Of a stretch of DNA of 64,000 nt, positions 47,201-59,600 are shown piece after piece; position 1 is the first letter of the stretch, and the number at the start of each line of letters is the position of its first letter. The translations under genes were made by a program, and so were the position numbers. This stretch comes from Mya arenaria (lineage: Eukaryota; Mollusca; Bivalvia; Myida; Myidae), in assembly GCF_026914265.1 (NCBI RefSeq), contig NC_069136.1, positions 52,197,381 through 52,261,380 of the forward strand. Direction: 5' to 3'. The notes beneath the pieces are model-generated. The model worked only from the letters and a program-made list of their open reading frames with translations, was not told the origin of the DNA and made no database searches.

Positions 47201-47978
47201 TTTTGAGCATCTGCTTCTCTTCCTGCAGGTGATTCACTTTCTCTGAGCACCTGCAACAAGCCTGAACACCTGCACTTGATTGGTTAATCTCTGTCCCGAG
47301 CTCAGTGAATGAGCCCTCTTCATCCGGACTGGTTTCACTGTGAACATGATTTGCTGACTCAGTTAGCATGTGACTTTCCTCGTGACCAGGTAAGGGAATA
47401 ACAGTTTTGTTGCCAGATGACAATGTCTGTGTGTTTTGACTAGAAGTTGGTAGAGGTATTAATGGTTGGTTGGTCTGTAAGCCAAGTAGTGAGTCGCTTA
47501 CTGAGTGGGTAAGTGAGTTTGCAGAGTTTTTACTTAGTGGACAAACTTTGTTGACTGGTTTGTCTTTGATAGAAGATGCATTCCCATTACCATTACTTTC
47601 AGTCCTGGGGGTGTCAGTAGTAGTCTCTGTTTTTACTGGCTGTTGTGGAAATGAATTCACCAGTTTTCCAATTCTAAAGGAGTCTTGTAGGTCAGTTTCA
47701 TTTTTTACATCCCACAAACTTGCCTTTCCAGTTAACTGCTCAGATGTTTTAACAATCACATGCTCAGAGTCTTTCTTTTTTGTTCTATCTGCTTTTTCAG
47801 CTGTTGATTTCTTCTTTGGTTTTTGGTCGAAGCTGTATTTTGGTAGAGGGTTCCTCAGTAATACTGTTTCAGTGCTTTTAGACTGCCCTGCTGATTTCTG
47901 ACCGGGCGGTGGGGACTGGGCGGTCCTGTGCCGAGGAGCAACTGTGACAGAACTAGATGACATAGCTTCTTGGTTCAT
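44204..47978 (-). CDS. BLZF1: Golgin-45 (basic leucine zipper nuclear factor 1) homologue, 508 aa, six coding exons
   Basis: Exons in transcript order: 47978-47178, 46870-46794, 46375-46253, 45621-45493, 45153-44928, 44374-44204. All have GT-AG sites, the phases agree, and the total is 1527 bp including TAA. Golgin-45 is a Golgi tether that binds GRASP55 and Rab2 and supports stack structure and secretion. Exon 1 (residues 1-267) is Ser/Thr/Lys-rich and disordered until HLQEEKQMLKNQL starts the coiled coil. Exon 2, VNQELKKLLVASVGEDLQ, is almost identical to the vertebrate block. Exons 3-4 continue it (ISIQADMWRSKYLACR, VMSDEVAASKAFYATQL). The C-terminus (CAVDRFHPSTNFDN, then CCKCKGDIRIV) keeps the CxxC and hydrophobic tail that dock on the GRASP55 PDZ region. 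The ATG at 47978 is the first in frame after the acceptor at 48016. It is longer than the 400-aa human protein because of exon 1. Confidence 0.93.
44640..44800 (+). repeat. AAGGGGCATAAC-family intron repeat, in BLZF1
   Basis: Words AAAAAAGGCATAACTTGACA, AGAGTTGTAGGCCTTG and TGTACCAAGTTTCAGTTT match other copies at 43865-44040, 58290-58450, 58765-58815, 61105-61160 and 61515-61600. It is an old family, most copies partial. Confidence 0.6.
46010..46215 (+). repeat. Intronic dispersed repeat R2, copy 1
   Basis: Shares GAAGAATGGTG, ATAAAGCTTT, TATTAAAACA, GTAGGGTCAGGTAACCTGAA and CCAAATGT with 63745-63960. Lies in BLZF1 intron 3. The AGGCCTAAAAA-type end (on the minus strand) is also the end of the inverted-repeat element at 59246-61009. 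Confidence 0.6.
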
Positions 47979-48015
47979 GGTTTTTAGGTAAGAATGGTCA
48001 AACTTAAAGTCCCAT
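47979..48015 (-). promoter_or_regulatory. BLZF1 5' leader with a 3-codon upstream ORF
   Basis: An acceptor (TTTCTTTCAG) ends at 48016 on the minus strand, and the exon then begins ATGGGACTTTAA. This is a minimal upstream ORF (Met-Gly-Leu-stop, 48015-48004) that ends 25 bases before the main ATG. It could dampen translation or be bypassed. The upstream noncoding exon and promoter were not located. Confidence 0.5.
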
Positions 48016-50073
48016 CTGAAAGAAATTACATTGAGAATACAAAAGCTGTTTAAATTACTGTTTTAAATTGTGTCAAGGTGTACCTGTGTAACTGTCTACA
48101 AATGTTATATTGATTAAACAGCAACCAAAAAATAAAAGAAATCAGATAGTTAATTAAATGCCGTTCTAGTACATGTATTTCACATTACAACTATTCATTT
48201 ATTTGACACTTTATGACACTTTCAGTCTAATATAATTTTTAAATGAAGAGTAAATTTTCAAATCAGGCTTTATAATTGTCTTTGGTCTATTTAATGCAAG
48301 TAAATATAAACCCTGAAATAATAACTATTATTCATTGGGCAAAATTAATGATAGTCTGGTCTCCAATGGCAACAAAAAAAGAGTGGGATCAGCATAGTAT
48401 TGCTCCAATTGATTAATCCTTGGGATTTCTCATGTTCCTCACTGAATAATGTTATTCATTACTGGATGGAGAATTTGTTCAATGCCATACATGTTGAAAC
48501 AACTTATAATAATTATAACTCTAATAATAATTGTCATTGATGTTTTATTGATTTAAATATTACTACACCTGTAACAACACAATTTTCAATCAAATAAATC
48601 CACATATTTAAAGTCATGTACATGTAACACAAGTTAAGTCAGTTCAAATTAAGTTATCCCTTTCAGTTCCGTTCAAAGTCTAGAATTGAAGCATATTGTC
48701 TCTAGCTGAACATGAAATAACATCAGAGTGGTAAACAATCTACTATGTTAAAATTATAGTCAAAAATGTGAAAAGATTAACTTCTTGTAAGAATAAAATT
48801 GTGTGAACAACAAAATAATTTTTAATCAAGAAAACAATGGTTATATCTGATGTTGTTTCTAGATACTGGTATATGTATTTAAATTATGCTGTCTATCTAT
48901 AAAGGAACTTTAAATACATTTTACAACACAATATTAAGAAATATATATTTTTGAAAGCTTGGATAATTATAAATAAAAGTTCAGAGGAAATTTGCAGCAT
49001 AAAACAGGTTTTGTTTATTGGTTCTATGCTGATTCTTTTAATTTAGTTCTGTGTAACCTTCGTTATTCGGCACAGTTTTTTGGAGTTTCTGGTAAATTAT
49101 ACCACGAGGCTTTTGGTTTCCTTTCTACCGTAAATTCAGGTCCTGTTTGGCCTTAGATGCTTGGACGTTCACAACAATGTATGTATTTTAAACTCCCTGA
49201 CTGTTGTTATAAATGTCTTGCTTAATTCGTCTTGATATTTTTTATAATCGTCATTTTTCTGTCGAAAGCATTCGTACTCATATCATTAGAAAAATGTTTA
49301 TTTGTTAGATTTAATCTCTTTAGTGATATGGATTGTACTTAAGACGTTATATCTTCATTGAGATGTTAAGTATACATTTATCATAAAAGGCAAAACTATA
49401 TGTAATTTAATGTTGACATTCTAGTGATACATTCTATTTGTATATTTACAGTTTTTACCACGCACACACACAAACGTACATGTGTTCACCAAGACTGGAA
49501 TAAACAAAGTTAATCCACCTCTCGTTTTATCTTTTCCACCTTGGGAAATGGTTAATACTTGCTGCGAGTATATTCAGCATATATATGAAGCAGTACAGGT
49601 TCAGCAGTTATGCCCACTCTCAGTTACAAAAATGTGGGAAACATTGGACCATGTGGTCTCATTCAATGGTAAATCACAAAGGTTTACTTGTCCATAGAAG
49701 TGTCACAATTTTTATTTTTTTATTTTTTTAAAACCAAACAAACAAATAAAATTAATACTTCCCTGTGCAAGTCATGTTGTGTCTGCTCTTAAAATATAAC
49801 CTGTTCATTTGTTATTCTAAACTGACATCAGGAAATAATCACATATTCATGTCACTTCCATAAGATTATACAGTTCTATGCCTTTCAAGAGACCGCATGA
49901 CCTACTTTTTTCTTACCTATCAAACATTTGTTTCCGGTCATGTGACCAGAGCTGGAAGAACCCACCTTACAACCCCTATGTTACATGAGTCACGCGCAAC
50001 AATGCATCACTTCTTATTTCTTTTATTGTATGGTTTATGAAAAATATATTATGCCATTTCAATAAAGCACAAT

Positions 50074-50076
<3 letters not shown>

Positions 50077-50124
<48 letters not shown>
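50077..50124 (+). repeat. (AT)n microsatellite, about 24 units
   Basis: An uninterrupted AT dinucleotide run between CAATCAA and GCAAGAC. Confidence 0.95.
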
Positions 50125-50127
<3 letters not shown>

Positions 50128-50869
50128 AGACTTTTAATTAATATTGATAATAAATAATCTTAAAAAAATGATTTTAGAGGAAATATTTCATATCATGATT
50201 TTAAATTATTGCGCTTTGTGATGTTCCTCAGTAAACAAAGCTCACAATTATTGGTGAAATGTACAAAAGTGTGTTTTCTACATCCATTTTTCCACAAATT
50301 GATAATTTTAGATATATGCAAGAAAAAATATGAATCATGTTTTTCCACTGAAAAATCTAACCCTCAGGCACGCTGCATGGCTGATAACTCCGCAAGTCAC
50401 ATAACCGGCTTAAGGGCGTGCCCTAGGGATGGGGAAAGTCACTTGGAAAGTAATTGTTTGAACAAAGTTGAAAAGTTAAGTGTTACAGCAACACTTCTTC
50501 CATCGTTTTGCAATGTGAATTGTCTATATACAAATGTGAATACCCATCTGAGTAGTCCAAATAATTGTACGTTGGCGGATTTTTTTAGATTTTTGATATG
50601 GCAAATCCTTCACGTACAAATTGTTTAGTATCAAAAGTGGGTAGTTGTTCCGATCAGGATTCCGGGTTAAAGCATATAGAGTCTATAAAATATAAAAAAA
50701 AAACAAGAAATATTACCAGATAATGTTATTTTATATTAGTTCCGTACACAAAAAATAAATATCCAACTTATGATTATGAGTTTGACGGCTTTTCTTCATT
50801 TCATTCAGTCAAAACATAACGATATATACATGAAGGGCACCTGCAAGGCTTCAGGGCACAGTTTTCAGT

Positions 50870-51030
50870 CGCTTGGAACATTTCGGCCATGGCTGAGTTG
50901 TTACGATTGTATAACGAGGTCTATCTCGAAGCTTTGTCGGAGGAGGCCGAGTTATTACGATTGTATCGAGTTGTTCCTCTTCGCATAATTGTTTTCTGTG
51001 TCAGTCAACTTTCTTTTATTGGAAAGGTAA
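50870..51030 (+). promoter_or_regulatory. Paired 29-bp motif with a strong ATG context
   Basis: GGCTGAGTTGTTACGATTGT near 50892 is repeated about 54 bp later as GGCCGAGTTATTACGATTGT, with TATAACGAGG/TATCGAGTTG following. The first follows GGCCATGG, an excellent start context. From that ATG a frame of 46 codons (MAELLRLYNEVYLEALSEEA...) runs to a possible donor AAG|GTAAAC near 51028. It could be a promoter element pair, a first coding exon, or chance. Not recognised. Confidence 0.3.
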
Positions 51031-51424
51031 ACAACTTGCTTTAATGCATTAAATGCTTGTTTAGTGCAAAATAACATATCACTTACATGGTAAAATATTA
51101 ATATAACTCTTTATGATCAATTTCAACCATAAAATACTTCACTTTAAACAATTTCAATATTTTTAAAACACCCCCGTTTTTTGCACATTCCCGTTTAGAC
51201 GTTAGGGATTGGAAGAATCCCGTATAACACGTCTATTATTTTAGACTACCCATCTGAGGACATGTATTGCAGTTTAAAGAACCATTAACTATGACATTAG
51301 TCTATACAATAATTCCATAATTTTCATTCGCAAGTCTATGCAAAGATATACATTGACATCCCAATTCTATATATGTAAGTTTATCTAATAAGTCATTGTT
51401 TGTATGTATGTATCTATTTCTTTA

Positions 51425-51655
51425 GACCTTGCGGTCAAGGATAACCCGTGAAAGTGCAAGCACTTATTTCCAACGGGGTCCTTTGATTTTGCTGAAGGGA
51501 CAGCACGCTGAAGAGACAGTGGTGGGATACAAGGAAGTCTGGGTGTGATACCCTAGCTCTTTTTCGAAGAGACCCCTTGGTTCTTTTACGTGCTTGGTGT
51601 AAAGCACCGATATACACAGGGTACAATTTTCCTGGGTTAAACCATTACTGAGTAC
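51425..51655 (+). repeat. Dispersed conserved repeat (SINE-like), about 230 bp
   Basis: The body, with ACCCGTGAAAGTGCAAGCAC, CAACGGGGTCCTTTGATTTT, GGGACAGCACGCTGAAGAGA, TGATACCCTAGCTC and GGTGTAAAGCACCGAT, is a sequence I associate with a repeat found widely in mollusc and other invertebrate genomes. It is more GC-rich and better preserved than its surroundings. The minus ORF 51435-51626 across it is commonly predicted in such repeats and is not regarded as a gene. Class uncertain. Confidence 0.5.
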
Positions 51656-52760
51656 ACCACTAAAGTGTTAAGTTGATTTCTCTCATGAAATAAGTTCAAT
51701 TCATTCATATATATATTCTTGTTTTTATAAAAAAATGCACTTAAAAGAATAAAATAAGTGCAGAGTTGAGACCCGACCAATTTCCCCCTTTCATCTTCTA
51801 AATTCTTGGAAAACTATCTACATTGGAAACCTTGTGACCAAATAGTGCCCTCATTACCAACACAATTATCATTGTTTGCCTAGAATAGCAATTTTATCGA
51901 GTATGGTCAGATGGCACAATTGTTATTTAAACAAAAAAATAAAAACAAGACCCCTCCCTTTTCTGTTGTTTATTATCATTTACTCGTTTACAGTTTCACT
52001 GTCTTGAAACCATTTATATTTTTATTGAAGTATAGACTAAAATTAGTATTCAATCACAAAGCATTGTTTAATCTTTTATTCTTAGTAGTTTGCAATCTTC
52101 TGACAAGTTGACTTTTTAATTACTAACCGATTTCCTTTCCACAGATTTGACCGGAACTGATCCGTTGATAAAATACCTATACCGTATAGCTTTGCAATTA
52201 GTCAAAACGGCATGAGAGAAACGGTTACTAAAATAATATAAAAATCTGTCGATACCATATAAAATTTACCTGGTCATTTAAAAATGAATAAACACCTTGC
52301 AATATTTAAAGTCCACATGAGCCCACCATTTCTAGCTTATAGGAGGGTGTGTCTTTAGAGGGTCTTTCTAGAACCAAGTTGGGACATCTGCAAGCCCCAA
52401 ATGTTGCAAGTTTTTCATTTATATGTTCTGTATATACATGGAAAGAGCATTAACTTTTTTAAGTGCAAACATTTACTAATCACAGTCTAAATATATTATA
52501 AATTATAGGCCGGGACTTTTAGAGTTGTCAGTAGTAGTCCCAAGACTCACAGAAATTGGAGTTTAGGAATGAAATGATACTATTTCAAGATTCAAGACAC
52601 ATTAAGTGTGTATGTTTTCCACATGAGCATGTAGTCTTCATGTTAGTAGGTAAATATTATTTTATGTAGTTCTACAATATTATACTGTTCTGTACAGTCT
52701 GGGACCAATAATAAAAATACTCCCGGATAAGGTGGAATAAAAACAATTTGTTGTTTAACT

Positions 52761-53638
52761 TTTATTCTGTTAATTGTGAAACAAATAGCAAACTAGCATT
52801 CATGATCACAAAATGCAGTCATTAACAAATCACAGTATTAGACAGAAGCTAGACAAACTCTAAAAAAGGATAGGGTAAGGCAATGATTATAAAACATATA
52901 ACAATCAAACAATAGTGACTACATGACTGTACGTACACTTAATAATGACTATATCCAGCACTAAATCCAAAACAATACAAAATTAATCACATGCATACAT
53001 TACAATACCTATCCACTTTAATATTCCAGATTTAAAAGATATCCTAATATGCAAACAGGTTTGGCCACAAGTTATGAACAATACAAGTGACAGATCACTT
53101 ATTTAAGATTTGTGTATTTCTTTTATAATTGTAAAACCTTCAAATAGAGAAGAATTTAATGTAATAATTGAATTATACAGGTGTAACCTTGTCAACTTAA
53201 TACATGTAATTTATAAAGAAAATTGGTACAGGAGGAATAAGGAATGGCTGGTTAGTGGAGGTGTCAATTAAAAACAGGTGCCCATCTTTTTATATGGATT
53301 TCAACAACAATAAAGATTGATTATGAAAAGTAATAACACATTTCAAGTAGTTTTTAATAAATGCCATTATAGAAAAACAACCAGTTAATCTTTCTCTTAC
53401 ATGAATTCCTAAAAAAAAATGATAATGTACATGAATTACTGGAGTAAATGATACTATCCATACAACATCATGTTGCAATTAAATCGAGCATACTCTTTTC
53501 CAAAACGGTCAAACATAGTGTTTTGGTAAAGGGTGTATACCAATAACATCTGTTTCAACATTTTCGAATATTTTGTAATACTATATAAGGTTTGAGTTTA
53601 TATCTCTATAGTTTATTGGACACAAGGGGCTGTTCTAG
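52761..53638 (-). other. Likely ESD 3' UTR
   Basis: Sequence downstream of the ESD stop without repeats. A minus-strand AATAAA (TTTATT at 52761-52766 on the plus strand) is a plausible poly(A) signal, giving an 880-nt UTR. A nearer TTTATT occurs at 53611-53616 as an alternative. Confidence 0.35.
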
Positions 53639-56600
53639 TCACTGGGTCAGGTATTTCACATGGTGCTTGATGTGCTCCTCCACAAATGAGGCAATGAAGA
53701 AGTAACTGTGGTCGTAGCCCTGAAAAAACAGAATTGGGACATGTAGTTGCATCCCAGTATAATATTTTCAAGATGCACTGTCACAGATTGACAGTTTTTG
53801 CATTGTTTTTAATATTTTGTCTCAGAATCAGTTGATTTTGGCCTTAATGCCTTCAATTAGGCATGTAAGATAACTCACTATGGAACAGAACTCAAGGAAA
53901 ACTGCCGAAAACTCGAAGTTCTTAAAGCCCTAGTAACGTTTTCAGTCATAAAACATCAATTATCAAATGAAAATTATGAAAAATTGAGGTCTTATATCAC
54001 TGGTTTACTGGCGTTTACACAATAATTGGTTCATTCTTAGACAAAATATTTAAAAAAGGTTGTAAAACATTGAATCTGTGAGAGTGCAGCTTTACAGGAC
54101 CATTGGGTGTAGTAGTATATATGTCTGTTCACCCAAGAGGCTGAGGGTTCAAACCCCACCAGTGTTGCTTTCTCACGGCCTCTCAAAATGGACACCATTA
54201 ACAGTTTCTTCCCAAGAAACAGACAGGAGAGTGATTCAATAAGCTTATAATAAAATTTCGTCAAAATGGAAATAAAAGAAAGAAGTATTAATTTAAGTAA
54301 TGCAATTTCAATGGTCTCAAATATAACACATTAATGGAATTCTAGAAAAACATGTTAAAATAATGTTATAGATGATTCAACCTGTTTTTGTTTTATTTCA
54401 TTCATGAACATAAGCAAATACACTTGCCACCTTTAAACAGTTACATACGGCAAACACTTGTCAGTCCTTCTCTGTTAACTCAGATAACTTAAGAGCAATT
54501 TCCAAAAACCAAGCCTATTGTCATTGCTTCATGTCCATCAAGTTTCAAGTGAAATCATTTAACAGATTTTAAGTCTGACACATGTATTTTAAAAATTATT
54601 TAACATGACAACATGACAGTGATACTTCCACTTTTTTACACATCATAAAACAAAAACATAAAAAAAACACCTTCAACCAAAATGTTTACCTCCTGTATTC
54701 TCAACGTAATGGGGACATTATTCTCAGCACAGGCAGCAGACAGGTTGTCAGGCAGTAGTTGGCCCTCAGTGTAGAAGTTGTCTGCCTGTCCCTGGTCTAC
54801 AAGGATATTGAGTTCTGGCCCTTTGTACTGCTTAGCTAACTCAGTAGCATCATATTCCTGAAAGACAAAACAGTGGTGAATTTGTCTGTTGAAAGATTTG
54901 GTCCTCAATGTTGAAGTTATATCCCCTAGATAACAAGGATATTGAGTTCTGGCCCTTTGTACTGCTTGGCTAGCTAAGTAGCATCATATTCCTGAAAGAC
55001 AATACAATGGTGAATTTGTCTGTTGAAAGAGTCAGTCCTCCATGTCAAAGTTATCTGCCTTGATCTTGTTAACGAGGATATTGAGTTCTGGTTTCTTGTA
55101 CTGCTTAGCTACCTCAGTAGCATCCTACTCCTGAAAGACAATACCCAGTCAGCCTATATTTGTCTGTTAAAAGAGCTGGTTCTCATTGTTGAAGTTATCT
55201 ACCTTGACCCATCCTGAAAAAAAATATGGAGTTCTGTCCCCTTGCACTGCTTAGCTTGTGTTGTAGCATCATATTTTTGAAAAGCAATACACAGTTAACC
55301 TAAATTTGTTTGTCAGGGTTGCCAGCACTATGGTGAAATAAAATTCCCTGACTTTTCCCTGACTTTTCACTGACCAATTCATGTTTTTCACTGACCAAAA
55401 TCGTCAAACACATAAACGGCCTCCTGACCTCCCCTATAGCCGTCCAATCCTCCCATTATCTTTTTGCATGTAAACTTGTATTTATTTTCCAAAATATAAA
55501 ACATTTACATTGTACATCAAAGTAATGATTCAAACATAGTGTTCTACTATTCTTAACTATTTCTATTCAAACACAGTGTGACTGTTGGTCAGTGAAACAT
55601 GTGAAACATTAGCATGAAAACAAGAACATAGGGCTCATTTTGGCATATCATGAAATAATCACTATAAAATTAAAGACTTTGAATGAGTATGGTAAGTAAG
55701 TGTGAAAAAAAGTTAGTGTGAAAAACATAGCATTGCATAATTTAACCAGTTTCCATCATGTTTGCAAGACAAATCCTCTTGTACAATTTCTTAGTGTCAA
55801 AGCAAAAAGCAAAGCAGGTTATATGCCAATATGGTAGTTTGGTATACATGTATACTGACTAGATTTTGTTAGTAATTAAAAGCCCTTCTAGTTCTACCCA
55901 ACACTTAAACTCTGTGTCCGTAAGCCAGTTATTATTGAAAGATGTCTGTTTTGAACTCATATTTGTTAATTTGTCATGCTAACAAGGAAGAGCCTGAAAC
56001 AGAGTAATTTAATTATATTATCTGCCATCAAATCCCTTTATTAGATGATATAAAGAAACCGCAACACCTGAAACAAGGATAATAATCTATAGATTAGAAT
56101 ATAATGTCAGGTAAATTCTCTTTTCTGGTGTTATATTCCTACAATACAACAGAAATTACGTATTAGTCAGCTCTGGAGGCAAGGGTTGCAAAGCCTTTCA
56201 GTCTTTAGGCTGAATGATGTTCTAAGGTAAATAATGGGTATTATAATCACTAAGTTAACATATAATGCTTCTTAATATCACAGTTTACTGTTATTTGAAT
56301 TTAATGCTTAACTGTGAGAGTGATAAAGTCAAATATTAAATGCCTAAAGACTGCCATAGCCAAGAAAGACCTTCAATGCGTATATTTTTCGACCTTTGAA
56401 ATAATTTTTCCCTGACTTTTCCCTGACTTTTCAGGATTTTCATTTTTCACTGACCAAATTTCAAAATTCCCTGACAATTCCCTGACCTTGAAAAAATACC
56501 CAATTTCCCTGACTTTTCAAGTCCGCTGGCAACCCTGTTTGTGAAAAGAGCTGGGCCTCAAAGCAGAAGTTCCCTTGCCCTGGTCCACAATACTACAGAG

Positions 56601-59600
56601 TTTTGGCCCTATGTACCACTTAGCTAGCTAGGTAGTTGAAAGACAACACACAGTATTCATTATATATCCTGACACAATGTGTTTAACTTATTATTATGTA
56701 CGATAATTGTTTGGCAAGTAACAGTTCTTCATGTTTGTTGTGGTGAGTATATAGAGGATTTTAGACATCAATGATTTCAAACAGGTGGGAGTCCGCCACC
56801 ACAGAAATATGCTTGTAGGGATTGTTTCCTCAGATTTCCTGATACTTGCAACATCTCAGACCTCAGGTATTTTTACAAATTTCTGTGCTCTTGGGAAGAG
56901 CTTTAGACAACAATTTTGCCAGTTTGTCTAAATCCCCTTGGTGAAGCCGCCAGACCCACGACGGGAAAACATTGATAGGTACTAGATATCTCCACCAACC
57001 TTCCATTTTGCCTGTTCCGGTCCCAGGTATCCAGTGAATGCCTTAATGCCCCATGGAGCCTTGATGGGGTTGGATATCGGGGCGAATGCACTCACAGACT
57101 TGAACTTGCCCGGGTTTTTCAGAGCACAGATTAGGGCTCCATGGCCACCCATACTGGAAATGTCAAGATTCAGTTGTAAATAATGACTGATTAATTGTAA
57201 ATAGTATCTATATATGAAATATGCATTTATCTGTTCATTTAGAAGTTCTTTACCAAACATTGATACCTTGGGGACAAACAAAAACACTGATTTTAAACAA
57301 TTTTAGCTCGGACACTATAATAATTTATGGTCCTTTTGTTTTACTTGAATGAATATCATTATATCTATAATTCTATGTACGGATATTTGTCAAGTAAAAC
57401 TCTTAGAATTTCATTGAAATGTCATATTATTACTTTGTAAACAATATCAAAGGTATATATCCAAGCTGATGATCACCTGTGATTTTTTTTTACATTTACA
57501 TTTTTCTCAACAAACTGTCTCATTTCAAAGGCAATACAAAGACATCTTTCATTTTGTCAGATACAATCATCCTTTTTTTTAAATGCTGATAACTGACAAT
57601 CAATGGACGACTTATAAAGAGGGTCAGAGCAGTCAAGTGGTAAGGCAGTCCACCACACCCACACGGTTTTGGAATTGATGCCAACCAGGGGTACTTTCAT
57701 ATGAACTCTAGAAGGCCACCAGTACTGCTTTTTACCCAGGAAATGAACCCAAAAGTATTTCATGGATACTTTCAGCAGTCTTCACAGTATCGCTTAAATA
57801 AACTAGTATAAATGAACAACTTGTAAATTAATTTAAGATCACCAATATAATAAATACACAAAGCTGACTGACCAAGAAGCTCAAACCTATATATACCCCT
57901 CTCCCTACTAGCCTAATTAAATTTCAAAAAATCAAACAGCATAAGAAGGAATGTGAAGTTCAAGAATAATAAAGCAGAAAATTGAATATACAATAACATA
58001 TTAAAGAAAGAAAGAAGTACATATGTTGGATTTAAATTCAAATGGCTATACAATTACTAAGATCATCAGTAAGGGAATAGAACTACAACTTTCTATTTTA
58101 AGCATATATTAACAACAAGGTATGTGGGATTTAATGGGAACCAATAAAAAAATGATAATAAATCTTGGAAGTTTACATTTGTTTTGCAATTCCAGTTTCT
58201 GAAATGTAAGCAATGTGCAAATGAGTATCACCACAGTCCAAGAGAAGAGCTCCACAAGAGGATGACATTGCTCATCTTTTGTTGTTTTGTCAGTTAAAGA
58301 GGGGCATAACCTTAATTATTATTGGCAGAGATACGGGCCTTGCTACACATGTGTGGATTGTTTCTGGTTACATGTGTACCAAGTTTCATTTAAATATGTT
58401 GAACAAATTTTGATTTATTGAGATATTGCAGAGGCTAAAATTTCAGAACACCGGCAAGATGCCGACAATGACACTTTGAAGGCTATTACAATACCACTAC
58501 ACTTATTCTTTGAAAAACAGATGACCTCATGTAAACGAACAAGACTACAAATATGCAAAGTGTTTACATGTCACAGCTGATATCAACAATTATTACATTG
58601 ACCAACCAAACAAATTTTTCTTTATTATTTTCAGTAAAAAAGGGGCAATTATCAAAAGATACAACACCTACCACTAAACTTGTACTATGAAATAATTAAA
58701 AGTACCTATATATAGAAGTGGAGCAATCTCCAATGCTCCTCTGCTGTTGTGTTTTTGAATTGAATAATGGGCGCAACTCAACAATTATCAAAGCCAGAGT
58801 TATGGAACTTGCTTACATATTTTTTAACTTGAATGGAACAAAACATAAGATAACATTGTAAAACTACCTATTACAAACACATGTAAGTTGCAAACCTGTG
58901 TCCAAATATGGAGATCTTGTCTGCATCGGTGTTGAAATTACTGTTGATTATGGCCGGAAGCTAAAACAGAAAAATCTGTTCATTTTCATCCAGATTTAAA
59001 ACTATATGATAAAGTTTCAAAAGAATATTTTTAAGGTTAAATGTGTTTCCATCACCAATGTAAATATATCATAGTTGCAGTAAATATTGTCTCATATTTC
59101 CATCTTATCTTTGTATACATGTGCTCCAGATCTTCATGTTTTTGTTTAACATCATAATACATCATGCATTTAAGGTACATGTATATGTCCTGCTTTACAT
59201 GAGAGCATTCTGCAAGAATGTATGAATAAACTCTACATGACAATTAGGCCTAAAAAAAAATATGTCTGTTTCCTGTAACCCGACCGACCTTAATTTTTTA
59301 CCACCGACCGCAATTTTTTTATGCCCCAAAATTAGAAAAGTCAGATTTTTAGCGTTCTCTGGCCTGTGATGACAACGATAATTTAAATAATTTAGTGGTG
59401 TCCGAATCGTCGCATAGTTACAAACGTTTCCGGTTTGACAAGTTGAAACAATGGCAAAAAGATTAATGGCTGTGACATTAAACTGTAGGGCTTTCAATTG
59501 ACCCGAGCTCCCGGGTTTTAACGCACAGAAATCGTAAATGACCCGAAATCGATGCATCATACATTTGTAGTATGCGTCAGTTTTGACCCGGGATATATTG

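Larger units (their letters stand above)
48016..52760. other. Intergenic between BLZF1 and ESD
   Basis: AT-rich. Short ORFs (49482-49697, 50209-50628, 50770-50988, 51911-52111) have no family features. The region should include the BLZF1 promoter and upstream noncoding exon, but no CpG island or clear core promoter could be fixed. Named sub-features are listed separately. Confidence 0.4.

Noticed and set aside
47470-47901. 143-aa plus-strand ORF
   Set aside because: Antisense shadow of BLZF1 exon 1; no domain.
51435-51626. 63-aa minus-strand ORF
   Set aside because: Lies wholly inside a dispersed repeat; such ORFs are commonly predicted from it without evidence of translation.
54085-54180. 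Functional tRNA gene
   Set aside because: Box B is good but box A and the cloverleaf are degenerate and a SINE body follows; it is a tRNA-derived SINE.
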